From assembly GCA_964017185.1 (NCBI GenBank), contig OZ024872.1, positions 42,786,188 to 42,850,187 of the forward strand: a stretch of DNA of 64,000 nucleotides, written 5' to 3'. This document shows positions 1 through 10,975 of this stretch, piece after piece (the first letter of the stretch is position 1; each line of letters opens with the position of its first letter). The notes under the pieces are model-generated. The model did not search any database. It was given only the letters and a program-made list of their open reading frames with translations, and was not told the origin of the DNA. The translations under genes and the position numbers were made by a program. This DNA comes from Rugalucina vietnamica (lineage: Eukaryota; Mollusca; Bivalvia; Lucinida; Lucinidae).

Positions 1-1353
1 TAAATTATTTGACTCCGTTAAGGAATATGTCTTTTATTTAGACTTCTCATGCAAATTTTCAAAATTGTAGTACAATAGTCTGGCTTTTGTTGCCGGTTTA
101 AAATGGGCTACTGATGAGAGTTTAAATTATTATCCGAAATTGCTCAATATACTATCTCCCTTTGATGTTTTTACTGCTTCCAAAGAATCGAACCTTTATA
201 TTTTATTCATTGAATGGTTCGTGATAAATAGAGATCACCAAGGTTTCTGCTACAGCAAGGAATTTAGGTTTAACCATTTATTCTCGGGCTGAACACGTTC
301 TGGTCATATTCGAGATCACCTTGTCTTTCAAAAGAAACGAAAAGTACTCCAGGACACATAAACATACAACTGTACGAAATGTCCATTCCGGAAGTCCATT
401 GTGGTAATTTAGATCCATGCCTGTTAATATGTGCTTCACCATGACCTTAAATTGTGATTTATTCGTTTAACATTGACTGGGATGATGTCTCACAAGAACG
501 AAACAAGTAACTTAATACTTAAAGCAACTGGACTTAGGATGGCGTTTTCAACGGTTGAGCGCTGTTTCTGTTTCGGTCGGTTTCACTTTCCTTCATATGC
601 ATTTGCATTTCTTATTTAACGACCCTCGTGCATTATCTGTATAGGCACAGCTTATATAGCACTGCACACACACGCCTGTATTACTCTTAAACATTTATAT
701 ATAGCTTTGTAAATCAAGATATGAGAATATTCTCTGACATGTCAGTGAGTTCGCACTACTTATTGAATGTCCCTCGTATAAAAATGAAATAGTAGGTTTC
801 TTCTTAAACAATAACACGTGCAACTTTTTATATTTGTTAATCTGAGTTAATGTCGGTTTTCACTCTGCCAGTATATGTAAGCGAACAGACCGAATTATTC
901 CATTGAATTTTCCCATTAAATTACCCCACCCACTTTCAATTAGAAGCAATGAAGAAAATATGAACAACAACTGTAATAAATTGGTTCTTTGGCATTACAT
1001 AAGCCATAGAAATGATGCATTCGATGCAACATACAACACAATAGTAAAGTTTTTATTCAGAAACAGCTTTATTATTGTCTGCAGTGTAGAACAATCATAA
1101 AATGGGCGTGGTCTTAAGAAAAAGCCCACAAAATTGGGTCAAGGGGTCGAAAAAATTGAACCCCATAATTTTTCAACAATATAACCAATAAACAATCATT
1201 TAAAGCAAAAATATCAATTTTAGCACAAAAATCGCACGGGAGCAATATTTCTTACATCTCGACCCTCACTATTTGGTTTTTAATTCAAAATTCTTTGCAC
1301 AACATATACAATGCATATGTAGAACACACATTTGAAATTAAGGACAAAAGCAG

Positions 1354-1356
<3 letters not shown>
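1..1356. other. No gene or element recognised
   Basis: AT-rich single-copy-looking sequence. The longest frame (65 codons at 903) has no family features. Confidence 0.5.

Positions 1357-1385
<29 letters not shown>
1357..1385 (+). repeat. Poly(T) tract
   Basis: 29 T in a row, followed by further T-rich sequence to 1410. It may be the tail of a reverse-strand retroposon, but no body is recognised. Confidence 0.9.
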
Positions 1386-1436
1386 CAATTTATTTATTTA
1401 TTTTTTTTTCAATTTAAGCAGTTACCTATCAGTATC

Positions 1437-1484
1437 TACATGGCCAAATTTCCACATAGTTACATGGCCAAATTTCCACATAGC
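1437..1484 (+). repeat. Tandem duplication of a 24-bp unit
   Basis: TACATGGCCAAATTTCCACA plus TAG[TC] occurs twice in a row, differing only in the last base, just after a T-rich tract. Confidence 0.85.
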
Positions 1485-2332
1485 TAGATAAAAATTTCAC
1501 TCGAGATTGTCATTTTAAAGGCCATATAGTTTGAAACGGTCACTCAAATCAGCAGATCAATCAATCCAGATGTCTTTGAGGACAACATGAAAAGAAACTC
1601 AGATCTTCAGAATACATGGTCATTTAGTGTAATGCAAATGCTCAAATGACAAACTGGAGTAAAAGGGGCTGTAAACATCCCACCAAACAATGAAAACTCG
1701 TTTTTAAAGGTCATTACAGTTGTCTTTTTGATTGATATTGCTTGGCCTTAACTAGTTTTAAAGGAAGATTTAAATCACAGTCATTACTGGGTGCTCATGT
1801 CGCGATAAACTTCTTCAGTATTGCAGAAGCATGTACAATAAGCCTACAGCTAATGCTGTTATTTTCCTATATTAAGGAAATCTTTGCTTTTGTTTTCTGG
1901 TTATGTAAAACCTAATATGCAACTAGATAATAATAATCATGCTGATCAGTTCCTATTTTTCACTGTATTATGACAACATATGCATTGTCATTCTTAATTC
2001 CAAAAAAGTCATGCATGCCTTTCGTTAGTTTCAGTAGGTGTACTGTACAAGCAGGTTTTTAACAAGTTTTCTCGAAATGGGAGCCATTAACAAGCATTTG
2101 TTGAAATCAAAGACAATATAAAGAGACAGCTTAGCATTTGTTATTCTATTATCATCTAAAATCATTGAGTGTGATATAATCATGGGAATTGTAAGCTTCT
2201 TGGTATCAGAAACTCTGCTTATCATCCCACAATGCTCACAATGTGTCAAAGACATATGTCACAAAGACCCATTTGAAGTTATATAACATTGTAGAATATA
2301 CATGTATTGTAGGAGGAGGAATAAAATTTTAA
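1485..2332. other. No gene or element recognised
   Basis: AT-rich sequence between the 24-bp duplication and the first pearl-like element. Short minus-strand frames near its end show no conserved pattern. Confidence 0.5.
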
Positions 2333-3976
2333 ACCAGAGGACCAATGGTCCAGTAAACGCTCACCTGAAATCTGCTGAATATACCAATAAACATGTTTGA
2401 ATATTATGGTATTTAACCCCAGTGCAGGAGCAGATGAAGCCCTTGGGCCATTTTCTTTTTTCAGAATAATCAATATTCTGTCCATTTGCCAATTTCCTGC
2501 TGGCTTTTTCCGTCCAATGACATTTTAACAGTTTTCCCCATTCAAATGCATAGGCAGCCAATGTTGACCTTGCCATAAACTTGGACATGGTCATCACAGG
2601 GTCATGATTTATATACAAATTGAAGTACTTAAGCCATCAATGCTTCATGCCAAGTTTCCTTGAAATCAGTCTATTGATTTCAGAAAAGACGAATTTTGAA
2701 GGTTTTTTACCTTATATGGGCATGGCGGCCATCTTGGTCATGTGACCTAAATTATTAATGTACACACTGGTTCCCCCATTCTATGGATGCTTCACATAAA
2801 ATTTGGCTTTAATTGGCCAAGCCATTTCAGAGGAGAATATGTTTGAATATTATGGTAATATACATGTATATTGACCCGGGGTGGGGCCGTATAAGCCCTT
2901 GATTCCCCCGTTCTATAGATGCTTCACATAAAATTTGGCTTTGACTGGCCAAGGGGTTTAAGAGGAGAAGATGTTTGAATATTATGGAATATAAATATAT
3001 ATTGCCCCGGGGTGGGGGCAGATGAACCCCTTGGGTCCAATTTTTTTCAAAATCATTAATATTCAGTCCTACTGCCCATTTCCTGCAAGACTTTCACTTT
3101 AAATGACTTTTTAAAAGTTTTCTCCATTCAAATGCATTGGCGATCAATGTTGACCTTGCCATAAAATAGGTCAAGGTCATCACAGGGTCATGATTTATAT
3201 ATACATTGTAGTACTTGAGCCATCAATACTTCATGCCAAGTTTCATTGAAATCTGTCCACCGGTTCTGGAGAAGAAGATTTTTGAAGGGTTTTTACCATA
3301 TATGGGCATGGTGACCATTTTGGTCATGCGACCTGGATTATTTATACACACATTGGTTACCCCTTCCTATTGATGCTTCACATAAAATTTGGCTTTGATT
3401 GACCGAGGGCTTTCAGAGGAGAAGACATTTGAATATTATGGAGATATACATGTATATTGCCCCGGGGTGGGGCACATGAGCCCCTGGGGTCCAATTTTTT
3501 TCAGAATCAATAATATTCAGTCCTACTGCCAATTTCCTGCAGACTTTCACTTTAAATGACATTTTAAAAGTTTTCCCCATTCAAATGCATTGTAGACCTA
3601 TGTTGACCTTGCCATAAAATAGGTCAGGGTCATCACAGGGTCATGATTTATATATACATTGTAGTGCTTGAGCCATCGATGCTTCATGCCAAGTTTCATT
3701 GAAATCGGTCTAAAGTTTCTGGAGAAGAAACTTTTTTAAGGGTTTTTACCATATATGGGCATGGCTGCCATCTTGGTCATGTGACCTGGATTTCTCATAC
3801 ATACATTGGTTCCCCCTTCATATAAAATTTGGCTTTGATTGGCCAAGTGGTTTCAGAGGAGAAGATCTTTGAAATTGTGAACGGACGACGACGGACGACG
3901 ACGGACAGCGACGGACAGACGCCGAAGCATGGCCATCCTATAAGCTCACCTTGTCAGCCTTCGGCTCAGGTGAGCT
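2333..3976 (+). mobile_element. Pearl-like element with ~450-bp tandem core
   Basis: The head is AAACCAGAGGACCAATGGTC...AACGCTCACCTGA. The core has about three tandem units of roughly 450 bases, recognisable by GTTGACCTTGCCATAAA near 2563, 3147 and 3602 and by CTTCACATAAAATTTGGCTT. A microsatellite of ACGACGGACGACGGAC type lies at 3880-3925. The end is a hairpin AGCTCACCTTGTCAGCCTTC...AGGTGAGCT. Unique head, tandem core, ACGG-type microsatellite and terminal hairpin are the plan of bivalve 'pearl' elements, thought to be non-autonomous Helitron/Helentron relatives. It has no coding sequence. Confidence 0.75.
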
Positions 3977-4164
3977 AAAAATCACCCAACTCTCCAAGCA
4001 TGTGTTTTCTGATTCCAAATCCGTCACAACCACAAGGCCAAGCCTTTGAAGATTGGTTGTGCATGAATAATCACTTGAATGTTTTCTTCGCATTTAACTG
4101 CGTAAAGCATAGTGGACAACACACTCGCATGTCACCTCTTGCTTCCGAATTCAAATCATGTCCA

Positions 4165-4417
4165 TGCAATATATAAGGATTTTTCAGTTGTCAAAAATGA
4201 TATTAAATTTGTTGAAAAAAAATGATATTTTTAATATGATTCTTCAAAACATTGATTGTGGGTACACGTTCGAACCGCCTCAGCGAGGCGGTTCTAACAA
4301 GTACCCACAATCTATGTTTTGGATCAAAAATAAGTAAACCCCTGTAAACCAAAGTTTTACTTTATAAAAGTGGGGTATAAGGGGGTATTCATTTCACGGA
4401 CATGTTTTCCTGATGGG
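4165..4417 (+). mobile_element. Hairpin MITE (GTGGGTAC core), copy 1
   Basis: A central palindrome of about 60 bases (GATTGTGGGTACACGTTCGA... with its inverse to 4312) lies between ATTTTTCTTATTTTTG-type arms. The right shoulder has TTTATAAAAGTGGGGTATAA and the end CGGACATGTTTTCCTGATG. The imperfect terminal inverts pair CATGGGCAAGTTTTCG-like with CGGACATGTTTTCCTGAT. The family has no coding content. Confidence 0.65.
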
Positions 4418-4550
4418 GTCAAGGTCAGTGGTTTTCCATGGGCTCTTCTGTCTCTGCCACCATGTTTAACCACATATGACAATACTTGTGTCTTCAAGCA
4501 TGTGTATATATAAGTTACTTCAGCTTTCTGAGTAATTGAAGTACATGTAA

Positions 4551-4837
4551 TGCACCAGTCAATTGTAACCACAGCACCCCTACCTACCGGGAAGGGTGGG
4601 GGATAGCCGGGCTAAAGTGTGGGGCAATTACTTTTTGACCACACTGGGGAAATGAGATGGTTTTGACATAATGTCCTAACCCAAGGGAGATTTTCTATTG
4701 TGAACGGCAGGCAAAGAGAAAAAAATTCCCCCAGTTTGCCTCCAGGGGATGGGGCTTATAGCAGGGCACTGAAATCTGAAAAGTCATAATCCCCACCCTT
4801 CCCAGTAGGTTGGGGGGATGGTTACAAATAACTGTTG
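4551..4837. mobile_element. Harbinger-like MITE with TAA duplication, copy 1
   Basis: The ends TGCACCAGTCAATTGTAACC and inverse GGTTACAAATAACTGTTGCA pair. TAA flanks both sides. The body has GGGTGGGGGATAGCCGGGCT, GGGGCAATTAC and CCCCACCCTTCCCAGTAGG and is GC-rich against its surroundings. There is no frame. Confidence 0.7.
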
Positions 4838-5519
4838 CATAAAATAAATATTATTTTACTAGACTGCTTCACAACATAAGATGTTCGGGAGAAATGTAAT
4901 GGCCTTCTATACAGTATATTTCACAGTCCAAATATTCAGAATACATGTAGTTACCATTATTCTGGATATAAAACTAACCATTAAAAACAGCATATCTACG
5001 TCAACACCTGCACACTAACATGTATTGAGTAAAAAAAGAGAAAAACATGATAATGGGGAAACTCAATTTATTGTCACAATAAAACCTGTCTTTTGAGGTT
5101 TGATTCAGAAGCAATCATGACTGTACAGTACAGCTAAAAGTAGACGGCTAGACATTTGCAGATTAATTAAGCTGAGCATGCCCATGCCGAGTTTCTAGTT
5201 TTTATTTTCTTATTTTCCTGAAACGCAAAATGTAGCTTTGCCCATGACATGGCACAATTCATCAAAATGTATCGAATAAAACCTTAATCATGCAAATGTT
5301 AAAGATTAGGATAGTCACAATGAGTGGGTATAGAGTTACATTGTGTTTTAATTTGTCTCCTGGAAATTGTCAGTTAGGAGAAGATTTCATACACTCTTAG
5401 GAGCTGTATGTAATTGGTGATCAGTAGTTGGGCTGTATGTAATGTGCCGCATAATGAAGAAAACAGAATTAAATACAAACAAGTGACCGCTCAGTATTTG
5501 AGTGTTAAGGTTACTGATT
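4838..5519. other. No gene or element recognised
   Basis: AT-rich spacer between a Harbinger-like MITE and a SINE fragment. Nothing supported is seen. Confidence 0.5.
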
Positions 5520-5690
5520 TCATTATCACTCATAATCATTTGAACATCTAACCATTGTGGATTCAAGCCCCATGTTGTGCACATGTGAGACAAGCCAAGT
5601 TCTGTTTGCTGGTGTGTCAGGTGTTTTTTTCTCGCAATACTATCATTTCTATCCGACCCACCAACAGGGCAATTAGGGAGATATAGTCTC
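5520..5690 (+). mobile_element. tRNA-SINE fragment
   Basis: It contains GGATTCAAGCCCC in place of the B box and then CACATGTGAGACAAGCCAAG and GTGTCAGGTGTTTTTTTCTC, collinear with the fuller SINE at 50.0-50.2 kb. The A-rich tail is missing, so the copy is truncated at its 3' end. Confidence 0.6.
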
Positions 5691-5849
5691 CTTAGGATCA
5701 AACTTCTTCCTAATTTCAGGGAGAAGTGAGAATCTATTAAATATAAAGGCAACCCAGACATTCACATCCAAACTTATCCCAAGTTTTCTTGGAGAGAGAA
5801 ACTTCTCCCTAAACTTTATGGCTAGCTTGACACTGTCTCATGAGTGAAA

Positions 5850-6048
5850 TGAGCCTCGACATGAGAAAACTGGTCTCCCGTGTTTCTGACCAGGTGCGAC
5901 ACAAATGGATCTGTGCAGCCGAAGCTTGAAATTTCTAAATTACCGTAACAAGAAAAGGAATATACTATCCGAGTAGCAAAAACAAAGGCGCTGAAATGCG
6001 CCCTTCTTTTCGCACTGGCAAAATCTGGTTTTCTCATGATGTGGCTCA
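5850..6048 (+). mobile_element. 235-bp GAGCCGC MITE, old copy flanked by AAAT
   Basis: GAGCCTCGACATGAGAAAAC at the left and GTTTTCTCATGATGTGGCTC at the right are inverse, with AAAT directly outside both. The central palindrome is collapsed (GGCGCTGAAATGCGCC). Confidence 0.6.
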
Positions 6049-6344
6049 AATAATTCTAAAAAGGCCATAACACTGAATCAGAATGAAATAAAAGAACCAA
6101 TAAGCATGCAAAAACAAAAACAATCAGATGATGCGCTCCTTTGTTTTTACTACATCTCCAACCCTGCACGCTTATTTTCTAAAACCATATAATCTAAGTC
6201 TCAAACTATCCTCAGCGGCACTGAGAGGATGTAGCTAGATTCATCAATATTTCTGGGCATACAATTCAATTAATGCCATAGCTTTGCATTTGAATCTTTA
6301 ACTTGACTAGAAACCCTAAAAATGATTTTCACAGTTCGCTGTTC

Positions 6345-7267
6345 AAACCAGAAGACCATTGGTCCTGTAAACGCTCACCTGAGATCTACTATATACTCCA
6401 ATCCATGTCCTTGTGCATTACCCTGAGTCAACCTTAGGAAGAGAACATACAAATAATCTTCTACCCATCTGCCCATTTCTGAAATGAATATCCATTAAAT
6501 GGCATATTATCATTATTCCCCCTTCAAATGCATAGGTGATCTAAGCTGACCTTGCCATAAAGTAGGTCAAGGTCATCCCAAGGTCATGATTTACTTTGTA
6601 CAGGTCATTTCATTGATGCTAATGCCAAGTTTCAAATTCATAGGTCTTCTGAATATTTTGAAAAGATTTTGCTATTTATAGCCCTGGTGGCCATCTTGGT
6701 TATGTGACCAGGATCATATATATTAACATTCACTCTCTTTTTGCAAGAACGCTACATATAAAACCTGCTTTTGATTGGCCTGAAACAGTTTCAGAGGAGA
6801 TGTTTTAAGTACATGGCCACATGAACTTCATCCCTGGGCTGGGGCAGACAACCCCTTGGGGCCAAATTTAATATTATGTACCTCAAACAAATATTCTGTC
6901 CATTTTCCTATTTCCATCACGTTTTCACCCATTAAATGCTATTTCACCAAGCTTCCCCATTCAAATGCATAGGCCACCTAAGAAGACCTTGCTGAAAACA
7001 GATCAAAGTCATCCCAGGGTCACGATCTAATAAACTTTGTAGAGCTTGATCCCCTTATGATATATGCCAAGTTTCAAGGTCCTAGGCCTTTCAGATCTGG
7101 AGAAGAAGACTTTTACAGGTTTTGATAGCTCTGGTGGCCATCTTGGTCATGTGAGCTGGACCGTTTATACAAACATTTTTTCTCCCTTCCTAAGAATGCT
7201 TTAAATGAAGTTTGGCTTTGATTGGCCAAGTAAATTCACCTTGTGAGCCTAACCACTCAGGTGAGCT
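6345..7267 (+). mobile_element. Diverged pearl-like element
   Basis: It has the same head (AAACCAGAAGACCATTGGTC) and end (TCACCTTGTGAGCCTAACCA...GGTGAGCT) as the element at 2333. It holds two core units and lacks the ACGG microsatellite. Heavy substitution marks it as an older copy. Confidence 0.65.
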
Positions 7268-7343
7268 AATGAAAAGACAAGGTTTCACATGACAGAGTTC
7301 ATCTGAGTTTCCCTTGGTGCCAGTGAGACTGAATGAGAAATTT

Positions 7344-7579
7344 TGAGCCGCCTCGTGGGAAAACCAACACTGTGGTTTCCGAACAGGTCTGACACAAACC
7401 AGGCTGTACAAGCATAGAAGATGACTAGAGACTGGAAATTTTGGATTTAGAAAGTAGAGGAAATGTACTATCCGTGTAGCGAAAACAAAGAAGCTGATCA
7501 GCTTCGCGGTTACAGCGAAGCTGATCTGCATTTTTGTTTTCGCATATGCAGATTGTTGGTTTTCCCATGCAGTGGCTCA
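7344..7579 (+). mobile_element. 235-bp GAGCCGC MITE copy
   Basis: Left GAGCCGCCTCGTGGGAAAAC, right GTTTTCCCATGCAGTGGCTC. The core AAGCTGATCAGCTTCGCGGT with its inverse is kept at about 7489-7530. Confidence 0.65.
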
Positions 7580-8101
7580 AATGAGAACCGTGAATTATGT
7601 CTCAGTGGCATAATCAGGAAACACTTTACAAATTACATTTTATGATCTTCAAGTACAAACTTAGTCTGATAATCTACATTTAACACATTCGTGACAAAAA
7701 GGCATTGTGTCTCAAATTGTTATCTGATCTTCAGTGAAGTTTTAAAGGCTGAAGCCAAATGCTTACCCTATCATGCCGTTTGATAGAAACAAGGGGATTC
7801 CCATGGAGTTTTAATTTAGGGGACCAATGTTCCACTACTGGCAGCTTCTAAGGGACATTTTGACAATGCTGTTGAAAACAAGGGGTGGGGGCATTTATTT
7901 CAGGACAAATAAATATTTGAATATTTGAGGGTACATCATTGCCACTGCTCTGGACAGTTTTGGGGTTCATTAGAGGCCAAAAGGGGTCATGATCTTTTTA
8001 ACCTACCGGTACTTTACTTTACTTAGTTCCATGTATCTAAACTTAAGCAGTGCAAGGAACAATGAGCCGCGCCAGGAGGAAAACTGTTTTCCTTAAAAAT
8101 A

Positions 8102-8288
8102 CAGTTCAACCTCATTATAACACGTCTCACTATAGTGCTGTTTTCAGTGTAACACGGCCATGTCATGGCTCCCAAAATGATTATTTTGCTGTATGACTGT
8201 TGTAAATAACCTCATTATAACATGGTTCACTTATAACACAGTCTGTTTCCATGGACCCCAAATATAGTGTTATAATGAGGTTGGCCTG
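8102..8288. mobile_element. Pogo/Tigger-like MITE
   Basis: The ends CAGTTCAACCTCATTATAAC and inverse GTTATAATGAGGTTGGCCTG pair, starting CAG and ending CTG. TA is duplicated outside (8100-8101, 8289-8290). These features are those of pogo-type Tc1/mariner MITEs. CCTCATTATAACA also recurs internally at about 8212. Length is 187 bases. Confidence 0.7.
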
Positions 8289-8579
8289 TACATATATGAA
8301 TTATTTATTATTAAATCTGCATGGAATGGAAATTTTGTCTACTACATAATTATTATTATGTACTTTTGCAATACGAATCTCATTTTAGGACTTCAGCCAT
8401 GTCAACAGTATATTGGAAGCTCAACAACATGCATGCAGATAAAAAAACAATATCTAAGCTTGAGATAGATAATTGCAAACACTCAAGGATTCCCTTCAAT
8501 AGCATTTTTTCCTTTCAAGTACACATTCTGCTTACAGCTTTTAACCTTATGGCTTCCCAGTAATTTAGACCTAACATTA

Positions 8580-8772
8580 CAAAAACATGCTTAAGCAATA
8601 TATATATACAAAGATTTTTTTAAGCTGTGAAAAATGAAAATTTCATCACAATAATTTTGATATTTCTTATATATATTTGCTCAAAACATTGATTGAGGGT
8701 ACCTGTTAGAACCACCTTGACCTATTTCACTAGGTGAGAGCATGCCCAACAAAAGACTGTTTTCCTGATCAT
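8580..8772 (+). mobile_element. Hairpin MITE, eroded copy
   Basis: GCTCAAAACATTGATTGAGG and GTACCTGTTAGAACCACCTT keep the left half of the palindrome. The right half is replaced, but the TGTTTTCCTGATCATGC end remains. Confidence 0.45.
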
Positions 8773-10028
8773 GCTTTGTAAGTTCATCTGACCAGGAAAT
8801 GTCCCTACGCACAAAAATATTTTTAGCAAAAGTATGTTACTTTTTTACGTACTTTAACTTGATAATTAAATACCATATAAAAACCTGCTTTGTTATATAA
8901 ATGTACTTTTAAGCCAAACAGGAAAAGGTAAAGGTTAGCAGCACCTTGAATGAGATTTCTAATAACTGGATAAAGTATAAATTTTATGGAGAGCATGCAC
9001 GAAATGCAGCAAGAGTACAGGACTTTTTCTTCTGACATCTGTATGTCGACGTAGTGTACAGTACTAAAATAGACCTAATTCTGACTGTTTTTTCCTATGA
9101 TTGGGGTAATGGTACATGTACATTCCTTTTGTTTCTTATCAGGAGAAAACCTTTGGCTGCCATAGTAGATAAAAATACACAAACATCAATTGGTTCCCCC
9201 TTCATTTAGATGCCTCCTATAAAATTTGACTTTGATTGGCCAGGGGTTTTCAGGCTTCAAATAAGCAGCATATCTGCATATTTACCCAATTAAAATGTCT
9301 TAAAACCCAATTAAGATTCAACACTCTGCATATAGAAATGCAAAAGAAATATGTCGCTCTAATTTTATTTAGTTTTCATTCATAAACAAAACAACAGCGT
9401 TTGGGTAAAAATTAACATGCATCAGAAGGACTGTATAAGTTGGCTAACCTGCACTTCAATACACTTTGTGACCTCACTTTACTTCCATGACAGCTTAGCT
9501 TTTGTTGCAATGTCTAACTGATTACAGATTTGTACCTTACTTGTAGCTGAATTATTTTGGCATTAATCAGATTATTTTTGTTATGTATTTGTACCAGCAG
9601 CAAAAAATCTTCCAGGAGAAAATATGAAATTACCTACAAAGTTTAAATTAACATAGAAAAAACGAATTTTGACTTTGATTCACTAATTCTACAATAGTCT
9701 CCCGTTATCTATTTATAGACAATTCATAGACATCTTTGAAATTTTCCACAGAAAAAAATGAAGTATTTTATGATCCTGCATACCTTAACAGAGTTCTAGA
9801 ATATCTATAAATTATGTCATATATGCCAAAAAGATCTAACATAATCTATAAGGACTCAATATATCACAGTTCCATCTGTGTGGAGAGGTCTAAAGGAACA
9901 CCTATGGAAATATTCTGTCTAATACAGTACATTTAATGATAAAATTTCTGGAAATGTTTGGATAATCTGATCAGGGTCTCCATTATATATATAACTTCTC
10001 CAAAAATAGGATCTATGGAATACTATAA
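8773..10028. other. Probable intron sequence, little recognised
   Basis: It lies 3' of the coding exon at 10270 on the minus strand, so it is probably intronic if that gene is real. It contains only a pearl-like core fragment (9180-9255). Candidate splice sites exist (for example GTTAGC after AAGTGCAG on the minus strand near 9450), but no exon could be tied to the upstream phase. Confidence 0.35.
9180..9255 (+). repeat. Pearl-like core fragment
   Basis: TTGGTTCCCCCTTCATTTAG then TATAAAATTTGACTTTGATT and GGCCAGGGGTTTTCAGG match one stretch of the ~450-base core unit. No head or end is attached. Confidence 0.55.
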
Positions 10029-10255
10029 GCACCATCATGAGAAAACCAGATAATTTTTGCCTATGCAAAAACAATGTTGCAGATCAGCTTTGCAAATACT
10101 GCTTAGCTGATCAGTGCCTTTGTTTTCCTTTCATTGAAAGTACAATTCTTCTTCTTCTTAAATCCCATATTTCGAGTTTCTAGTTTCCTTCTATGGCTGC
10201 TCAGGTCGGTTTCTATCAGAAACACTGATGACTGGTTTTCTCTCGTCGCAGCTCA
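10029..10255 (-). mobile_element. 235-bp GAGCCGC MITE copy
   Basis: Reverse orientation, with eroded left end ACCATCATGAGAAAACC and right TTTTCTCTCGTCGCAGCTC. It lies immediately 3' of the donor at 10269 in the minus-strand gene. Confidence 0.6.
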
Positions 10256-10269
10256 TACAATGAACATAC

Positions 10270-10374
10270 CTTTCCATATGAAGTCATATTGTTCTTCACC
10301 ACCCGCTGACGCCATGGTGATGTTTCTCCCAGACTAGATTATCTTCAACTTTTTTCTTCTTTCTCTCTAATAGT
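10270..10374 (-). CDS. First coding exon of an unidentified gene (start codon at 10315)
   Basis: On the minus strand a TTTATTTCAG acceptor (ending 10375) opens a 59-base untranslated stretch. ATG follows in an ideal CACCATGG context at 10315-10313, then 15 codons plus one base (MASAGGEEQYDFIWK). The exon ends in AAAG before a GTATGT donor at 10269. The peptide resembles the N-terminal lead of some Rab-type small GTPases, where ...YDFLFK precedes the P-loop, but 15 residues cannot settle the family. The next exon should lie at lower coordinates and was not recognised there. A MITE (10029-10255) begins right after the donor. Confidence 0.5.
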
Positions 10375-10458
10375 CTGAAATAAAAGGAGGAACAAACACC
10401 AATTGAAAGCTAGTGAAAAGATTTGAAAATTGTGAAACAACAAACATTTTAGATAGGA

Positions 10459-10527
10459 ACACATCAAAAAACAACAGAAGCTTCACAGCAGCACACATCA
10501 AAAAACAACAGAAAGCTTCACAGTAGA
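10459..10527 (+). repeat. Two near-identical 34/35-bp tandem units
   Basis: ACACATCAAAAAACAACAGA followed by (A)AGCTTCACAG occurs at 10459-10492 and again at 10493-10527, with one extra A in the second. It lies just upstream of the LINE fragment. Confidence 0.8.
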
Positions 10528-10550
10528 GCATTGCAAAACTGAACAGTTAA

Positions 10551-10660
10551 AACATTCATTCTTCGTTAGAACAGTTGTGGAGTGGAACCACCTGGATACA
10601 GCAACAATGTGCTCAGAGACGGTTGAGAGCTTTATACAGGCCCTCCCACAGTACTACTAA
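10551..10660 (+). mobile_element. LINE C-terminal fragment
   Basis: An open frame ending in TAA (10658-10660) reads SFFVRTVVEWNHL...ETVESFIQAL. This is the conserved FFPRTVxEWNxL...SVExFKxxL end of jockey/CR1-type reverse transcriptase ORFs. About 60 bases of likely 3' UTR follow. It lies in the first intron of the minus-strand gene starting at 12.6 kb. Confidence 0.65.
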
Positions 10661-10975
10661 ATGTGCTCTCTCCCCGGTGTGTTATGCTGAACAAGCCCTA
10701 CACCGTAAAGACACAGATACAGGTACAAAATTGTGATTTTTATTCAACTTGTTTTTGTTTTTTTTATATGGTCAATTAAAGACGAAAACCTCTATCACAA
10801 GCAACCTTCCAATCATGGCAGCACACACAAAAGGTTCCGAATTTAGCCACTTTACAGCTTTGTCATAGAATAAGGTCCACTCAAAAACTGATAACAGACC
10901 AATGTCCAATAACAAACTACACCCATATTAAGCCAATACTACAGTACTGGTAAACCCTGTGTGGTGAACAAACAC

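Noticed and set aside
5387..5761. 124-codon minus-strand frame
   Set aside because: It overlaps a SINE fragment and shows no conserved features.
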